Shown here piece by piece: positions 48,994-59,023 of a stretch of DNA of 64,000 nt (position 1 is its first letter; the number at the start of each line of letters is the position of its first letter). This DNA comes from Dolichospermum flos-aquae CCAP 1403/13F (GTDB taxonomy: Bacteria; Cyanobacteriota; Cyanobacteriia; Cyanobacteriales; Nostocaceae). The notes beneath the pieces are model-generated. The model was not told the origin of the DNA. It did no database searches and was given only the letters and a program-made list of their open reading frames with translations. Location of the stretch: assembly GCF_012516395.1 (NCBI RefSeq), contig NZ_CP051206.1, positions 372,001 through 436,000 of the forward strand, given 5' to 3'. Both the position numbers and the translations under genes were made by a program.

Positions 48994-50533
48994 ATGAGCC
49001 AGTTTACCTTCCTGCAAACCGAATTTCCGACAATTTACGAATCTGCTCACAAAGCCTTTAAAACAGCCTATCGTGATCCTCGAACTGCCTGTTTCTATGC
49101 CCGTCGCGCTTTGGAATTGACGGTAAACTGGCTCTATAAATACGATACATCCCTAAATTTGCCTTATCAAGATAACCTTAGCGCCCTAATCCACGAACCT
49201 ACCTTTAAAAACTTAGTTGGTGAAGCCGTATTTAACAAAGCAAAATTAATTATCAAACTCGGTAACAATGCAGTTCACAAAGAAAACAAAGTTCCCGTTA
49301 TTTATTCGACTATTGCCAAAATTTAGAGTTCTTCAAGCATAACCCAGAAACGACTGATGCACCTATCGGTAAATCTCTAAATAAACATTTATTTACTACC
49401 CGCTTGGATCTAATTGCGGAGTTAGATAATATTTCACCCCAACCCCGCTCCCTGAGCGAAGTCGAAGGGAGCAAATTTGAAGATAACTTTGAAGAACCAA
49501 AAACCAATGCTGAACTGCGTAGTAAATTAGCCAATTTACTCTATACAGAAGTTGCAGCTATGAATAGCGAAAACTTCGTGGTTCGTCCTAAGCGCCGATT
49601 TGTTGAACAATATGCTAACTCTAAATCATGGCAATCTCTATCAGATGAAGATTTTATTACTCTCAACCAAGAAATAGCCGGTTTACCTTCTCAATTGGAG
49701 ACAGAAGCAGAAGAGATAAAACGATTTGATATTTTGGTATTGAAGTTACAATTAGCGATATTGCGCTCTCACTCCAGCGTTAAACATTTACGAGAACAAA
49801 TAAAGTCACTTGCTGGGTTACTTGAAGAAAAATCAGCCATTCCCTTAGTACAGCAACAATTACTTCTAATTCAGGATATACAAACCGACGAATGGTGGGA
49901 AGATGTAACATTACCCATGATAGAGGTACTACGGAAACGCTTGCGGGGTTTAGTCAAGCTGATTGAGAAACAAAGACGTATACCTATTTACACTGATTTT
50001 GAGGATGAAATGGGTGCGGAATGTGGGTTGTAGTAGAGTTACCTGGTTTTACATCATCTGATAATTTTGAGAAGTTTCGCGCTAAAGCACGGGCGTTTTT
50101 GCGATCGCATCAGGATAATATAGTTATTTTCAAACTCAGAACGAATAAACAACTAACTCCATCGGATCTATCAGAACTAGAAAGCATATTAGCAGAAAGT
50201 GGTATTGGGGAAACAGAAGATATTATCCGCGCTAAAGAAGAGTCACAGGGGTTAGGCTTATTTGTTCGTTCTCTAGTAGGACTAGATAGGGAAGTAGCCA
50301 AACAAGAACTAGCTTGTTTTATATCTGACAAAAAGCTGAATGCTAATCAGATAGAGTTTGTGAATATGATCATTGACTACCTCACAGAACACGGTGTCAT
50401 GGATGCGGCGCTTCTCTATGAATCTCCATTTACCGATATCACTCCGCAGAGACCCGATGAATTATTTACCTCCTCCCAAGTAGATGAATTAATTTGTCTG
50501 TTGGAAGAAGTTTATGGCAGAGCAGTCGCCTAA
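48994..50533 (+). pseudogene. Type I restriction R subunit (hsdR), core deleted
   Basis: Three frames in series are seen. 48994-49323 encodes the N-terminal DUF4145 part (SQFTFLQTEFPTIYESAHKA...LGNNAVHKENKVP). 49325-50033 and 50021-50533 encode the C-terminal EcoEI_R_C-type helical region (FVVRPKRRFVEQYANSKSW; TSSQVDELICLLEEVYG). The nuclease and helicase domains, roughly 600 residues, are absent. An SLSEVEG-coding dispersed palindrome is inserted at 49445-49470. It cannot restrict DNA. Confidence 0.82.
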
Positions 50534-50559
50534 GCGGTTTAATGAGAGAGAAAATTTTC

Positions 50560-50846
50560 GCTCTCCTCAAAGGACAGGACTTATATCCCATTGTTTTCAG
50601 TCAAGGGGTGAAATAAGCATCCATTCCGAAACTTTCGGTTGTTGAGCCTCAAGGTGATGTAGGAAAGCAGTTGAGTTTGTTTTGAGTGGGGAGTTATGGT
50701 AATTATGAGAGCGATCGCCTATGGTAATGGAAAGGGCGATTGCCTATAATTTTTGTCTAGTTCTAAGGTCAATGGAACAGTGTTGCAGGCATAACAAGCT
50801 CCTAAAACATTGACGAAGCTAACTTTACCCGCAAGGAGGGACAGTA
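50560..50846 (+). ncRNA. Candidate IscB omegaRNA
   Basis: The non-coding 300 bp directly before iscB is where omegaRNAs are encoded. GTCAATG (50768-50774) and CATTGAC (50808-50814) pair perfectly around a GTGTTGCAGGCATAACAAG loop. CCGAAACTTTCGG (50617-50629) gives another hairpin, and a GC-rich ACCCGCAAGGAGGGAC segment adjoins the start codon. The guide would be at the 5' end, but its exact border cannot be set by eye. Confidence 0.5.
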
Positions 50847-52073
50847 ATGTCCAAAATATTTTTAATTGACGCAAACAAAAAACCATTAAATCCAATTCAC
50901 CCTGCCCAAGCAAGGCAGCTACTAAGAAACAAAAAAGCCTCCATTTTTAGACGATTTCCATTCGTTTTGATTTTGTCCGAGCCATACGAAGACCCTATAA
51001 TTTCACCGTTGAGATTAAAGATTGATCCGGGTGCGAAGACAACAGGAATAGCTTTAGTCAATGACGCTACTGGCGAAGTTGTATTCGCAGCCGAATTAAA
51101 ACATAGGGGTTTTGCAATTCGAGATGCTTTGACATCAAGAAGACAACTAAGATGTAGTAGAAGAAACAGGAAAACTCGATATCGGAAACCAAGGTTCTTG
51201 AATAGAACCAGATCAAAAGGGTGGTTAGCTCCAAGCCTACAAAGTCGCATTGAAAATATCAAAACCTGGGTTAATAAGTTACAAAGATTTGCACCTATTA
51301 TTGCAATTAGCCAAGAACTTGTGCGTTTCGATATGCAGTTAATGCAAAATCCCGACATTCAAGGAAAAGAGTACCAACAAGGGACATTGGCTGGCTACGA
51401 AACGAGGGAATATTTGCTAGAAAAATGGGATAGACAGTGTGCTTACTGTGGAGTTAATGGTGTGCCATTGCAGATCGAACATATACATCCACGAGCAAAG
51501 GCTGGTACTAATTCCATTGCAAATTTGGCATTAAGTTGTGAAAAATGCAATATCAAAAAAGGGATTAAAGACATCAAAGATTTTCTTAAAAAAGACACTA
51601 ACAGATTAGAGAAAATCTTGAAACAAGCCAAAAGACCATTAGCCAATGCAGCAGCAGTTAATGCAACTAGATTTGCATTGCTTGACGCTTTGAAAGCCAC
51701 TGGTTTGCCAGTAGAAACTGGCTCTGGAGGGTTAACAAAATTCAATAGAAATCAACAGGGCATAGACAAAACGCATTGGGTAGATGCAGCCTGTGTTGGC
51801 AAATCAACACCCAAACTAATAATCAAAAATATCAAGCCGTTATTGATAACTGCTAATGGGCATGGCAGTAGACAATCCTGCCGTACAGATAAATATGGCT
51901 TTCCAAAACGTTACGTCCCTAGATTCAAATTTGTTAAAGGGTTTCAAACTGGGGATATTGTCAAAGCTATTGTCAGTACAGGTAAAAAAGTTGGTGAATA
52001 TATTGGTAGCGTTAAAAAATTTCCCCTGACTGTGCAGGATGCAGACACATTACCAACGGTGGTTAAGGAATAG
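50847..52073 (+). CDS. iscB: IscB RNA-guided nuclease
   Basis: In this 408-residue protein the order is PLMP domain (1-55, KKPLNPIHPAQARQLL), RuvC-I with Asp60 (KIDPGAKTTGIAL), Arg-rich bridge helix (RRQLRCSRRNRKTRYRKPRF), RuvC-II with Glu157 (ISQELVRFD), HNH with Cys198/Cys201 and EHIHPRA, second zinc pair Cys231/Cys234, and RuvC-III HWVDAACVG (Asp313). All catalytic residues are present and the length is normal. GGAGG precedes ATG 50847. No tnpA is adjacent. It is the Cas9-ancestor family, here inside a nif interruption element. Confidence 0.93.
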   Translation: MSKIFLIDANKKPLNPIHPAQARQLLRNKKASIFRRFPFVLILSEPYEDPIISPLRLKIDPGAKTTGIALVNDATGEVVFAAELKHRGFAIRDALTSRRQLRCSRRNRKTRYRKPRFLNRTRSKGWLAPSLQSRIENIKTWVNKLQRFAPIIAISQELVRFDMQLMQNPDIQGKEYQQGTLAGYETREYLLEKWDRQCAYCGVNGVPLQIEHIHPRAKAGTNSIANLALSCEKCNIKKGIKDIKDFLKKDTNRLEKILKQAKRPLANAAAVNATRFALLDALKATGLPVETGSGGLTKFNRNQQGIDKTHWVDAACVGKSTPKLIIKNIKPLLITANGHGSRQSCRTDKYGFPKRYVPRFKFVKGFQTGDIVKAIVSTGKKVGEYIGSVKKFPLTVQDADTLPTVVKE

Positions 52074-52255
52074 TTTAGAATCAGAGAATACTGATAAATA
52101 ATTCATACAAAACAATATGAGATTCTTGATTCTTGAAAAACACAAAACTTGATTTGATATTTGATTTTGTGTCTGAATAATAAATTTGTTCATCATAAAC
52201 AGACAAAAATATCAAAAAATAGCTAAACTAGTTACAAGACTTCACCTATTATGAT

Positions 52256-52408
52256 ATGCAGGAAACAGCGACTCAAGTATTGATTCGTGTCTCTAAAAAA
52301 TGGTATAGGATTCGGTATTTAGATCCTTATACCAGAAAGAGATTAATGTTATTATCAGAAGAAGAATTTGAAGTAGAACTTCAAGGGCTGCTTAAACCCG
52401 CAGCTTGA
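52256..52408 (+). CDS. 50-residue ORF convergent with recombinase
   Basis: The short basic-then-acidic ORF starts METATQ-like (MQETATQVLIRVSKKWYRI) and ends EEEFEVELQGLLKPAA. It overlaps the last 17 bp of the recombinase gene on the opposite strand. Codon use looks coding. No family is recognised. Its position beside a serine recombinase makes it a candidate control protein. The gap 52074-52255 in front holds no gene that I can see. Confidence 0.45.
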   Translation: MQETATQVLIRVSKKWYRIRYLDPYTRKRLMLLSEEEFEVELQGLLKPAA

Positions 52409-53759
52409 CTTCTTTGATTTCACCATTGGCAACTTTTACGTAATCAATTAATTCTTTATATATTAAAGATTTATCTGCCCAGGGTGTTTCATCCCAAAAA
52501 TTAATCTTGCTACAACAAAACGCAAGAATATCAAATAGTTCGCTGTTGATTTTATTGACTACTGTTTCTTTTTGTTTAATTTTATTAATCTCTAAAATTG
52601 TTTGGTCAATGGCATCTTGAATTATTGGGTTTTTAGGTAAAAGTCTCAATGATTTTAGTTGCTCTTGTTTAGCAATCAATTCCGGGCTATCCTGTGTTTC
52701 CACATTTGAATTTGTAATTGCATATTCCTTAATTTCCCTGTGCCGTTCTACTAAGGTTTGATCTACCGTTAAAATAATATCTGGTAGATAAGTGCTAATT
52801 TTGTTACTACAAAAATTATTTCCCATGTTTTCATGTTTTTTGCAGCGAACTCTATATGTCGAATTTCGTTTCTTACAAAAACATTTATAGCCGCAGTCAG
52901 CGCAAATAATCTGCCCCGCTAGTGGGAAAATCTCTGTTTCCTTTTTTTCTCTACCGTAGCTGTATTTAGATTTATTCTCGTCAAGTTTTGCAACTATGCG
53001 TTTGAAGATATTTTCACTAATTAAAGGTTGGTGAGTATCTTCATGAACATCCCAATTCTCAGGTTTATTTAAATTGTCTTTGATATTGTAGGCGGTACAG
53101 CCTCTCAGTACAGGGTTTAAAAGCCAGTAACGCAGTCCGGCAGCAGTCCACTTGAGATGATAAGTTTGCAGTAAATATTGACCCGTACTCCTCAATGTAG
53201 CCCCATCACCGAGGAAATATTCAATCATCTTGTGAGCGATCGCCCATTTACTAATTCCATTCATCTCAGATAAATCAGGAGCATACTTTTCATCCACGCG
53301 ACAATACCCAAAAGGTGGCCGGGGAGAAGCCTTTTTCTGCTCTCTAAAAAAGTTCATACCATTTTTGATCCGATTAGCAAGTAGCCTAGATTCAAATTCA
53401 GCCAATCCAGCCATCTGGTTCACAGAAAACCACCCAAAGGGGGAAGATGGGTCAACGGGGGCATCCAAAACCGTGAGTTTGACTTTGTACTCCTCAAAGA
53501 TAGCGATCGCCTTGTGAATCCCCACCACGCTGCGTCCTAGTCGGTCAATTCTAGTGCAGATGACTTCGGTGATTTTGCCTTGTTTGCACTGAGCAATCAT
53601 TTTATTAAATTCTTTCCTCTTGTCACTGCGCCCGGACTCAACATCTGAGAAGATGACAATAGCGCCAGCCCTTTCTACTCGTGCTGTTTGTTGTTCCAAA
53701 GCATTACCTTCATCCTGTTCACGGGTGGAAACCCTCACATAACCTGCTTTCATGATCAT
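52392..53759 (-). CDS. Large serine recombinase, XisF-like
   Basis: This 455-residue protein has an N-terminal resolvase domain with catalytic Ser11 (AGYVRVSTREQ), the conserved Arg residues in ICTRIDRLGRS, and LAEFESRLLANRIKNG (helix E). A recombinase domain (RPPFGYCRVDEKY, LNPVLRGCTAYN) follows, then a zinc ribbon (CADCGYKCFCKK...CKKHENMGNNFC) and a C-terminal helical part. It is slightly shorter than the fdxN-element recombinase XisF of Anabaena. It starts 28 bp inside the right 13-bp repeat and reads inward, so it is the excisase of element 1. Confidence 0.92.
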   Translation of the reverse strand: MIMKAGYVRVSTREQDEGNALEQQTARVERAGAIVIFSDVESGRSDKRKEFNKMIAQCKQGKITEVICTRIDRLGRSVVGIHKAIAIFEEYKVKLTVLDAPVDPSSPFGWFSVNQMAGLAEFESRLLANRIKNGMNFFREQKKASPRPPFGYCRVDEKYAPDLSEMNGISKWAIAHKMIEYFLGDGATLRSTGQYLLQTYHLKWTAAGLRYWLLNPVLRGCTAYNIKDNLNKPENWDVHEDTHQPLISENIFKRIVAKLDENKSKYSYGREKKETEIFPLAGQIICADCGYKCFCKKRNSTYRVRCKKHENMGNNFCSNKISTYLPDIILTVDQTLVERHREIKEYAITNSNVETQDSPELIAKQEQLKSLRLLPKNPIIQDAIDQTILEINKIKQKETVVNKINSELFDILAFCCSKINFWDETPWADKSLIYKELIDYVKVANGEIKEVKLRV

Positions 53760-53783
53760 TCCTCATATTGCCCATATTGTTAA

Positions 53784-54083
<300 letters not shown>

Positions 54084-54271
54084 TAAGCTATTTTGTCTGG
54101 GGTTTTTGTAAATGCAATTGGTTGGGAATTTTGATTTTTTTTATGCCCTATTTTTGCCCTGGGAAATTTTAGATAAATGGGGTTTTTGTTAGGATTTATT
54201 CTTTTATTTACCCTATTTTGTCCCTAGTGTCAAGGGGGATACATGATTTTTGATAAATGGGTTACTAATTG

Positions 54272-55597
54272 TCATAATTTTTCAATGTCTAAATCATCAT
54301 TAACTGCTACTAACCACGAACTACGATTAATGGAGTATTGTATGACGGTTATTTCTCTGGCGTTACAGTTTTCAGTAGGGTTATGAATCCAGTATATCGG
54401 GTTTTGTGACTCCACTCTAAAGTTCTCAATGATAGCCAACCAGTAATCTGAACCATATTCTTTTGCTTTTTGCCACTCTCTTTCAGTTAAAGTTGGAGAA
54501 CAAGAACCTAATGAACTTTTAACTTCAATATATTTTCGTTTGTTACCCTTTTCAGCCAAAAGGTCATATCCACATCTTTGCTGAGATACATCGTATACAA
54601 TCCAATCATTATTTCGTAAAACCTCCATTACATATTGTTGAGCACCCCAACCACTATTTGATCCTGGTTCAGGTATTTCTACTTCTGAAAGTATTGGATT
54701 TGGAATCTCTTTAATCTGTCTATCAGATGAAAGTTTTGAAATTGCTGGAACTGAAACAACTGCCTTTAATAAGCTTTGTGAAATAGGGGTGTAATCTACT
54801 GACGGAAAATTTCTCAATAGTTGTAGATTATACTGATTCTGTTTCTTATCCTCAAAGTATGCGATTAATTCTTCTTGAGAGAAGCCATAGTCACTTGCAA
54901 AATCATTAATATCAACTTCCTTGCGACTAACATAAATACCAGGTAATGGGTCGTGATACAAGGCAACTATCAAAGGTAATATAGGTATACGTTGCCCATT
55001 TGGGGCTATATGTGGTAGAAAATTTTGTATGTTTGCCATATCTACAAGAGAATAGCTTTCTCCCCGCACAGTTGTTTCGGCGCGAAGCCATTTTGGTTGT
55101 TCTTCGCCTCGGTATTTAGCCTCACTTTGACATAATATACAAGTGGCATTTTTTAAGCTACCTTGTTGTACAGGTTGAAGATATCGGCAATTCAAACGAT
55201 TTTGATTCAAAAAATCATGGTCAGCTAAATCTTTTGAAGAGGCATAACAAACTATTCCTTTCTGAAGGCGGAAGTTGTTTCTCCAAGTATTTTGAGGAGA
55301 AGTATTCCCAAGACCAACAACACCAGTTTTAGCCAGATAGTTGTTATCAAATAACCTGAGTACGCAGTTATTTGATGGTCTAGATTCTTTACTGTATAAG
55401 TCATCTATATTTTTCTGAATAATTAAGGCTGAGACAGATTGATCGGAGAAAATACTTGGGATTTCACTTCGCCAAAATTTCAATGCCAGAAAAACCTGAG
55501 TTAAGCGACCTTTGAAATTTCGCCCTACACTGTTTCCATACTTTTGGAGTTCTTTTAACGATGCCTCGTATAAGTCTTTATTCGTTATGTCAATCAC
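54272..55597 (-). CDS. Putative restriction endonuclease, PD-(D/E)xK, DUF3883-like
   Basis: The C-terminal third of this 441-residue protein has GWGAQQYVMEVLRNNDWIV and then Asp345 (RCGYDLLAEK) and Glu358-Val-Lys360 (YIEVKSS), the D...E-x-K core of PD-(D/E)xK nucleases in the DUF3883 arrangement. A Cys-x2-Cys pair (ATCILCQSEA) near residue 153 may bind zinc. The N-terminal part is not assigned. It is the last gene of the minus-strand operon with two DNA methyltransferases, 33 bp behind the C5 enzyme, so it is the likely restriction subunit. Confidence 0.72.
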   Translation of the reverse strand: MIDITNKDLYEASLKELQKYGNSVGRNFKGRLTQVFLALKFWRSEIPSIFSDQSVSALIIQKNIDDLYSKESRPSNNCVLRLFDNNYLAKTGVVGLGNTSPQNTWRNNFRLQKGIVCYASSKDLADHDFLNQNRLNCRYLQPVQQGSLKNATCILCQSEAKYRGEEQPKWLRAETTVRGESYSLVDMANIQNFLPHIAPNGQRIPILPLIVALYHDPLPGIYVSRKEVDINDFASDYGFSQEELIAYFEDKKQNQYNLQLLRNFPSVDYTPISQSLLKAVVSVPAISKLSSDRQIKEIPNPILSEVEIPEPGSNSGWGAQQYVMEVLRNNDWIVYDVSQQRCGYDLLAEKGNKRKYIEVKSSLGSCSPTLTEREWQKAKEYGSDYWLAIIENFRVESQNPIYWIHNPTENCNAREITVIQYSINRSSWLVAVNDDLDIEKL

Positions 55598-55630
55598 TTT
55601 TAAGCATCTCCTAGTATATTACTTTTTGAC

Positions 55631-56863
55631 TTAATTTAAACCTTGAATAGAGACAGAAGTGTAAATTTCTTTATCGTGCAATTTTTTTAAATACTGTGCA
55701 GGTGTGATTATATTACGCATTAAGGATTGGTATTTAGTTAGTGCTGGCATTATGTAATCAAGATGTTCTCCATCCTGTCCAGCTTCTAAAGGTGGTAGAT
55801 CACTGATGGCTTCATCAACTCTGACTACTGGTGAAAGACCTAGTAAACCGCTTCCATCTGAATCACATACAGGTGTGGGAGGTGGAATAGGCTGTTTTTC
55901 TTGCTGCAAACCGATCAAAATTACACGCTTGCGCCTTTGTGGAATTCCATAATTTGCTGTATCTACTTTCCAAGTTGAAAGATTATCTGTTACTGATTCA
56001 AGAGCAGTTTTTATTTGCTGAAAAACTAAACCATTTTCCATACTTAATAAACCCATAACGTTCTCAAAAACAAAACCATCTGGATTTATTGCTTCAATAA
56101 TTTGTTGATAATTTTTAAATAGTGAATTACGCTCATCCTGCATTGACCTAGCATTACCAGCAGTAGAAAATCCTTGACATGGTGGACCTCCCAAAACAAA
56201 CAATTTAGAATCAGGTTTACTTTGTCTTGCAGCAACAGCTAATGAAACGATTTTTGAAAAAACTTGATCATCCCTAATATCTCCAACAATTACAGAAGAA
56301 TCAATATTTTTAGCATAAGTTTCCAGAGCTATGCGCTCAATATCGTTAGCGACTATAGGTTGCCAACCAGCCCATTTAAATCCTAGTGCTAACCCCCCTG
56401 CTCCTGAGAAGATATCTACAAACATTCCCGGTGATCCTAAATGCAAGGCGATTTGATATGCCAGAAGTGGTGGAACAGCATTACCTATTTGTGTATTAAT
56501 CGCAGTACGAGATCCCAGGAAACAAAAATTATCTGGGAAGCTTTGAAGCCTTGCTGCTTCACGTTGGCTAATGACCCGATGCTGACCACCTGCATAGTCA
56601 TAATGGAGATGACAGCCATTACCAGGACGATTAAAGTAAGTGTTGATTGTGTAAGCTGGTGCATCTGGGTGTAATCGCCCATAGTAAGTAGAGCGGCTTC
56701 CCTTACCCTGAGCATAACTTTCTCGAATTTGAACTAAACGTTGAGATGGTATGGAAGTTGGAATATTTTTCCAATTACCTCCAGGCGGAATGTGTACCAC
56801 CATTGCCAAGTCAAGGTCACTGAGTTTTGCTGAGTAATGATTTGGAATCATGAGGTTCTCCAC
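55631..56863 (-). CDS. Circularly permuted C5-cytosine DNA methyltransferase
   Basis: In this 410-residue protein the motif order is rotated. Motif IX (ISQREAARLQSFPD, 98-111) and motif X (QIGNAVPPLLA, 125-135) come first. Motif I (FVDIFSGAGGLALGF, 148-162), motif IV (GGPPCQGFS, catalytic Cys229), VI (FENV, 266-269) and VIII (GIPQRRKRVILIG, 306-318) follow. All catalytic motifs are present, so the enzyme should be active. The target-recognition region must be at the N-terminus (about 15-95). It overlaps the N6 methyltransferase gene by 16 bp, which indicates coupled translation. Confidence 0.9.
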   Translation of the reverse strand: MENLMIPNHYSAKLSDLDLAMVVHIPPGGNWKNIPTSIPSQRLVQIRESYAQGKGSRSTYYGRLHPDAPAYTINTYFNRPGNGCHLHYDYAGGQHRVISQREAARLQSFPDNFCFLGSRTAINTQIGNAVPPLLAYQIALHLGSPGMFVDIFSGAGGLALGFKWAGWQPIVANDIERIALETYAKNIDSSVIVGDIRDDQVFSKIVSLAVAARQSKPDSKLFVLGGPPCQGFSTAGNARSMQDERNSLFKNYQQIIEAINPDGFVFENVMGLLSMENGLVFQQIKTALESVTDNLSTWKVDTANYGIPQRRKRVILIGLQQEKQPIPPPTPVCDSDGSGLLGLSPVVRVDEAISDLPPLEAGQDGEHLDYIMPALTKYQSLMRNIITPAQYLKKLHDKEIYTSVSIQGLN

Positions 56864-58521
56864 ATTGGATGATCAAGCAAGTTTTGGCACTCCTCTGGTG
56901 TAAGTTTAGGGAAAGATTGCATAATTTCAGCTAACCCTTGACTATCTAAACCATAAGCTTTAGCAACAACAATCTCAATTTCTACTTCTGCTGTAACATT
57001 CCCGGCTAGTTTTCGCTCAATCATTGGAACTAATTTTGTAGTCAATTCAGAGGTAATTGGTGGTATGCGAGTCTTGCGTAACACCCCTACAGAAACATGA
57101 GAAGTTGATAGCATCGAGCGAACTTGAAACTCAAAAGGTAGTGAGGACATAATACCAAGAAGAGTGTAAAGCTTTGAAAAATTATCTGTTCGGAAATGAG
57201 CTACACCAAGAGAATTACCTGTAACCCAGTTTTTAGGAATAATTGTTGCCTGAACCCTTCGCTTTTGAGTAGTTCTGCTCACGTCTCGCCATACAATTCG
57301 TGGATATTTCACTGATGGAGGAATATTTAGTTTCTTGTCTGGATCAATAAACATCGAAGGTTGGTTAACTCTAGTTAACCTTTCAATCATTTTTCCTTTA
57401 ATAAATGGATAGTAACCTTTTAATGATAAATAGCTTGTATGACCTGTTTCATCTAATTCTCGACCAGTCCACAATTGCCCTTCATCATTACCTTGCAAAT
57501 CTCCAAGAGTTTCTAGTTCTGAGAATTTAAGTAGATGATTAAGTTGCGATTGATTGGAATAAACAGGAATAACATAAGAATTTGATTTTAAAAAGCTTTC
57601 AGATAAATTAAGTTCTTGATGATATTCTATGCAACTTAAATCTTTGTCAAATTTGTAAGTAAAAGTTTTTTGTCCTGGATTATTTGCTTGAATTGTGATA
57701 TTAACACAAGTTTGATCAACACCTTCAAAAAGTCTGGATTCAGAGGGAAAGTAATCTATATATTTAATTGCATGATTTGTCAGTAACCACTTTCGTAAAG
57801 GTTCAGAATTTTGATCGCTAAGGAAAGATATCGGTGAAACAATTCCTGTAACTCCATGATTTGTTGTCAAATGGGTGGCAACTTCCAAGCCAATACGAGC
57901 AAGATTGATACCCCAACCCGCGAACATTTTTCTCGGCATTGACAGTGGAAAATTATTTTTTAGTTTTTGTGATAACGCTCGCAACGATTCAATATACATT
58001 GACTCTGTTTGCTCATCCAATCTTTCAAGGTCACGGCGATCTGGCTTAATAACTTCCCAGGGAGGATTGGTAATTGTAATGTCGAATTGTGGTTTATTAT
58101 CTGTTTGTCTTCCTCTAAATTGGGATATAAAATAAGCAAAGCTATCGTGAGAAAATGCGCTCAGAGTAAAATTAATGCCGATATAATTGGCCATTTTCTC
58201 AATAGCCTGCTTTGCTTGAATGACTGCTTGCTCATCACAGTCCCATATTTCAATTCGCCATGATCGATTTGTCAGACTAGGAAAAATTAAAACACGCTCC
58301 AAAAGCCAAACAATTAATCGCCCGTCACCGCAAAATGGATCAATAACAGATAGCTCTCCAGTATTTTCTGTACGAGATGCAACAGTCAGAACACTATCAA
58401 CCAGCCGTTCACCAATGAATTTTGGAGTGTAAAACTTACCAGTTGTCTTGATTAGAAGGTTATCTCTCCCAAGTCCTACTTGAGCAGCAGGTGTAGACTG
58501 AAGTATTTCTAGGTGATTCAC
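56848..58521 (-). CDS. N6-adenine DNA methyltransferase
   Basis: This 557-residue gamma-class enzyme has motif X/I KFYTPKFIGERLVDSVL and VIDPFCGDGRL (61-67 core), and motif IV TNPPWEV (NPPW 152-155). It has C-terminal recognition segments like type IIG/Eco57I or BREX-like methylases, but no nuclease domain is evident. It is the second gene of the operon. Two methyltransferases of different chemistry suggest protection of both strands of an asymmetric site. Confidence 0.87.
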   Translation of the reverse strand: MNHLEILQSTPAAQVGLGRDNLLIKTTGKFYTPKFIGERLVDSVLTVASRTENTGELSVIDPFCGDGRLIVWLLERVLIFPSLTNRSWRIEIWDCDEQAVIQAKQAIEKMANYIGINFTLSAFSHDSFAYFISQFRGRQTDNKPQFDITITNPPWEVIKPDRRDLERLDEQTESMYIESLRALSQKLKNNFPLSMPRKMFAGWGINLARIGLEVATHLTTNHGVTGIVSPISFLSDQNSEPLRKWLLTNHAIKYIDYFPSESRLFEGVDQTCVNITIQANNPGQKTFTYKFDKDLSCIEYHQELNLSESFLKSNSYVIPVYSNQSQLNHLLKFSELETLGDLQGNDEGQLWTGRELDETGHTSYLSLKGYYPFIKGKMIERLTRVNQPSMFIDPDKKLNIPPSVKYPRIVWRDVSRTTQKRRVQATIIPKNWVTGNSLGVAHFRTDNFSKLYTLLGIMSSLPFEFQVRSMLSTSHVSVGVLRKTRIPPITSELTTKLVPMIERKLAGNVTAEVEIEIVVAKAYGLDSQGLAEIMQSFPKLTPEECQNLLDHPMWRTS

Positions 58522-58581
58522 GGTTGACTCTCTGGTTCAAAGTTGTTAATAATTTTAATTATATTCTATTTAGAATATAAA

Positions 58582-58785
58582 TCAAGCATCTGGTTTGTCG
58601 GATTTAGGTCCTGGTTTGGGACTCCTATCTATATAATTGCGTAGGCTAGAAGCATCAATTAACCAGATTCCACCTGCACGACGAGCTTTTATTAGTTCTT
58701 GACGAATAAGTAGCCGAATGTGCTGGGGTGTATAACCTGATTCAAGAGAAGCTTCTGAAACAGTAATCATTTCGGTGTCAGTCAT
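58582..58785 (-). CDS. Small HTH protein heading the R-M operon
   Basis: This 67-residue MerR/excisionase-type winged helix (MITVSEASLESGYTPQHIRLLIRQ, GGIWLIDASSLRNYI) has a basic Pro/Lys tail. It lies 60 bp before the N6 methyltransferase on the same strand. It could be the R-M control protein or an excisionase for element 2. The sequence alone does not decide. Confidence 0.7.
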   Translation of the reverse strand: MTDTEMITVSEASLESGYTPQHIRLLIRQELIKARRAGGIWLIDASSLRNYIDRSPKPGPKSDKPDA

Positions 58786-59023
58786 CTTTCCACAAGATTT
58801 TTAGTTATGTGTTGCGTTGTCCGCATTTATTAGTTTTGATCTAGAGTTAATTTTACTCTACTAATCTCCAGCTTTTTATAAAGTTGAGTTGATCGTATTT
58901 CCGATTTTATTTTGAGGAAGGAGAGCGATCGCGAAGCACTCCGCAGGAATTGCATTTCCGGTGTTGTGGGTTTTGAGAGCGATCGCTTAAAAAAATAGTA
59001 TAATACTTATATTCTCAAGGATA
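58786..59023. promoter_or_regulatory. Divergent spacer between R-M operon and RelBE pair
   Basis: Promoters for both directions must be here. It contains a GCGATCGCGAAGCACTCCGCAGG repeat copy at about 58926-58948 and a second HIP1 site at 58979. No gene is seen. Confidence 0.5.
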
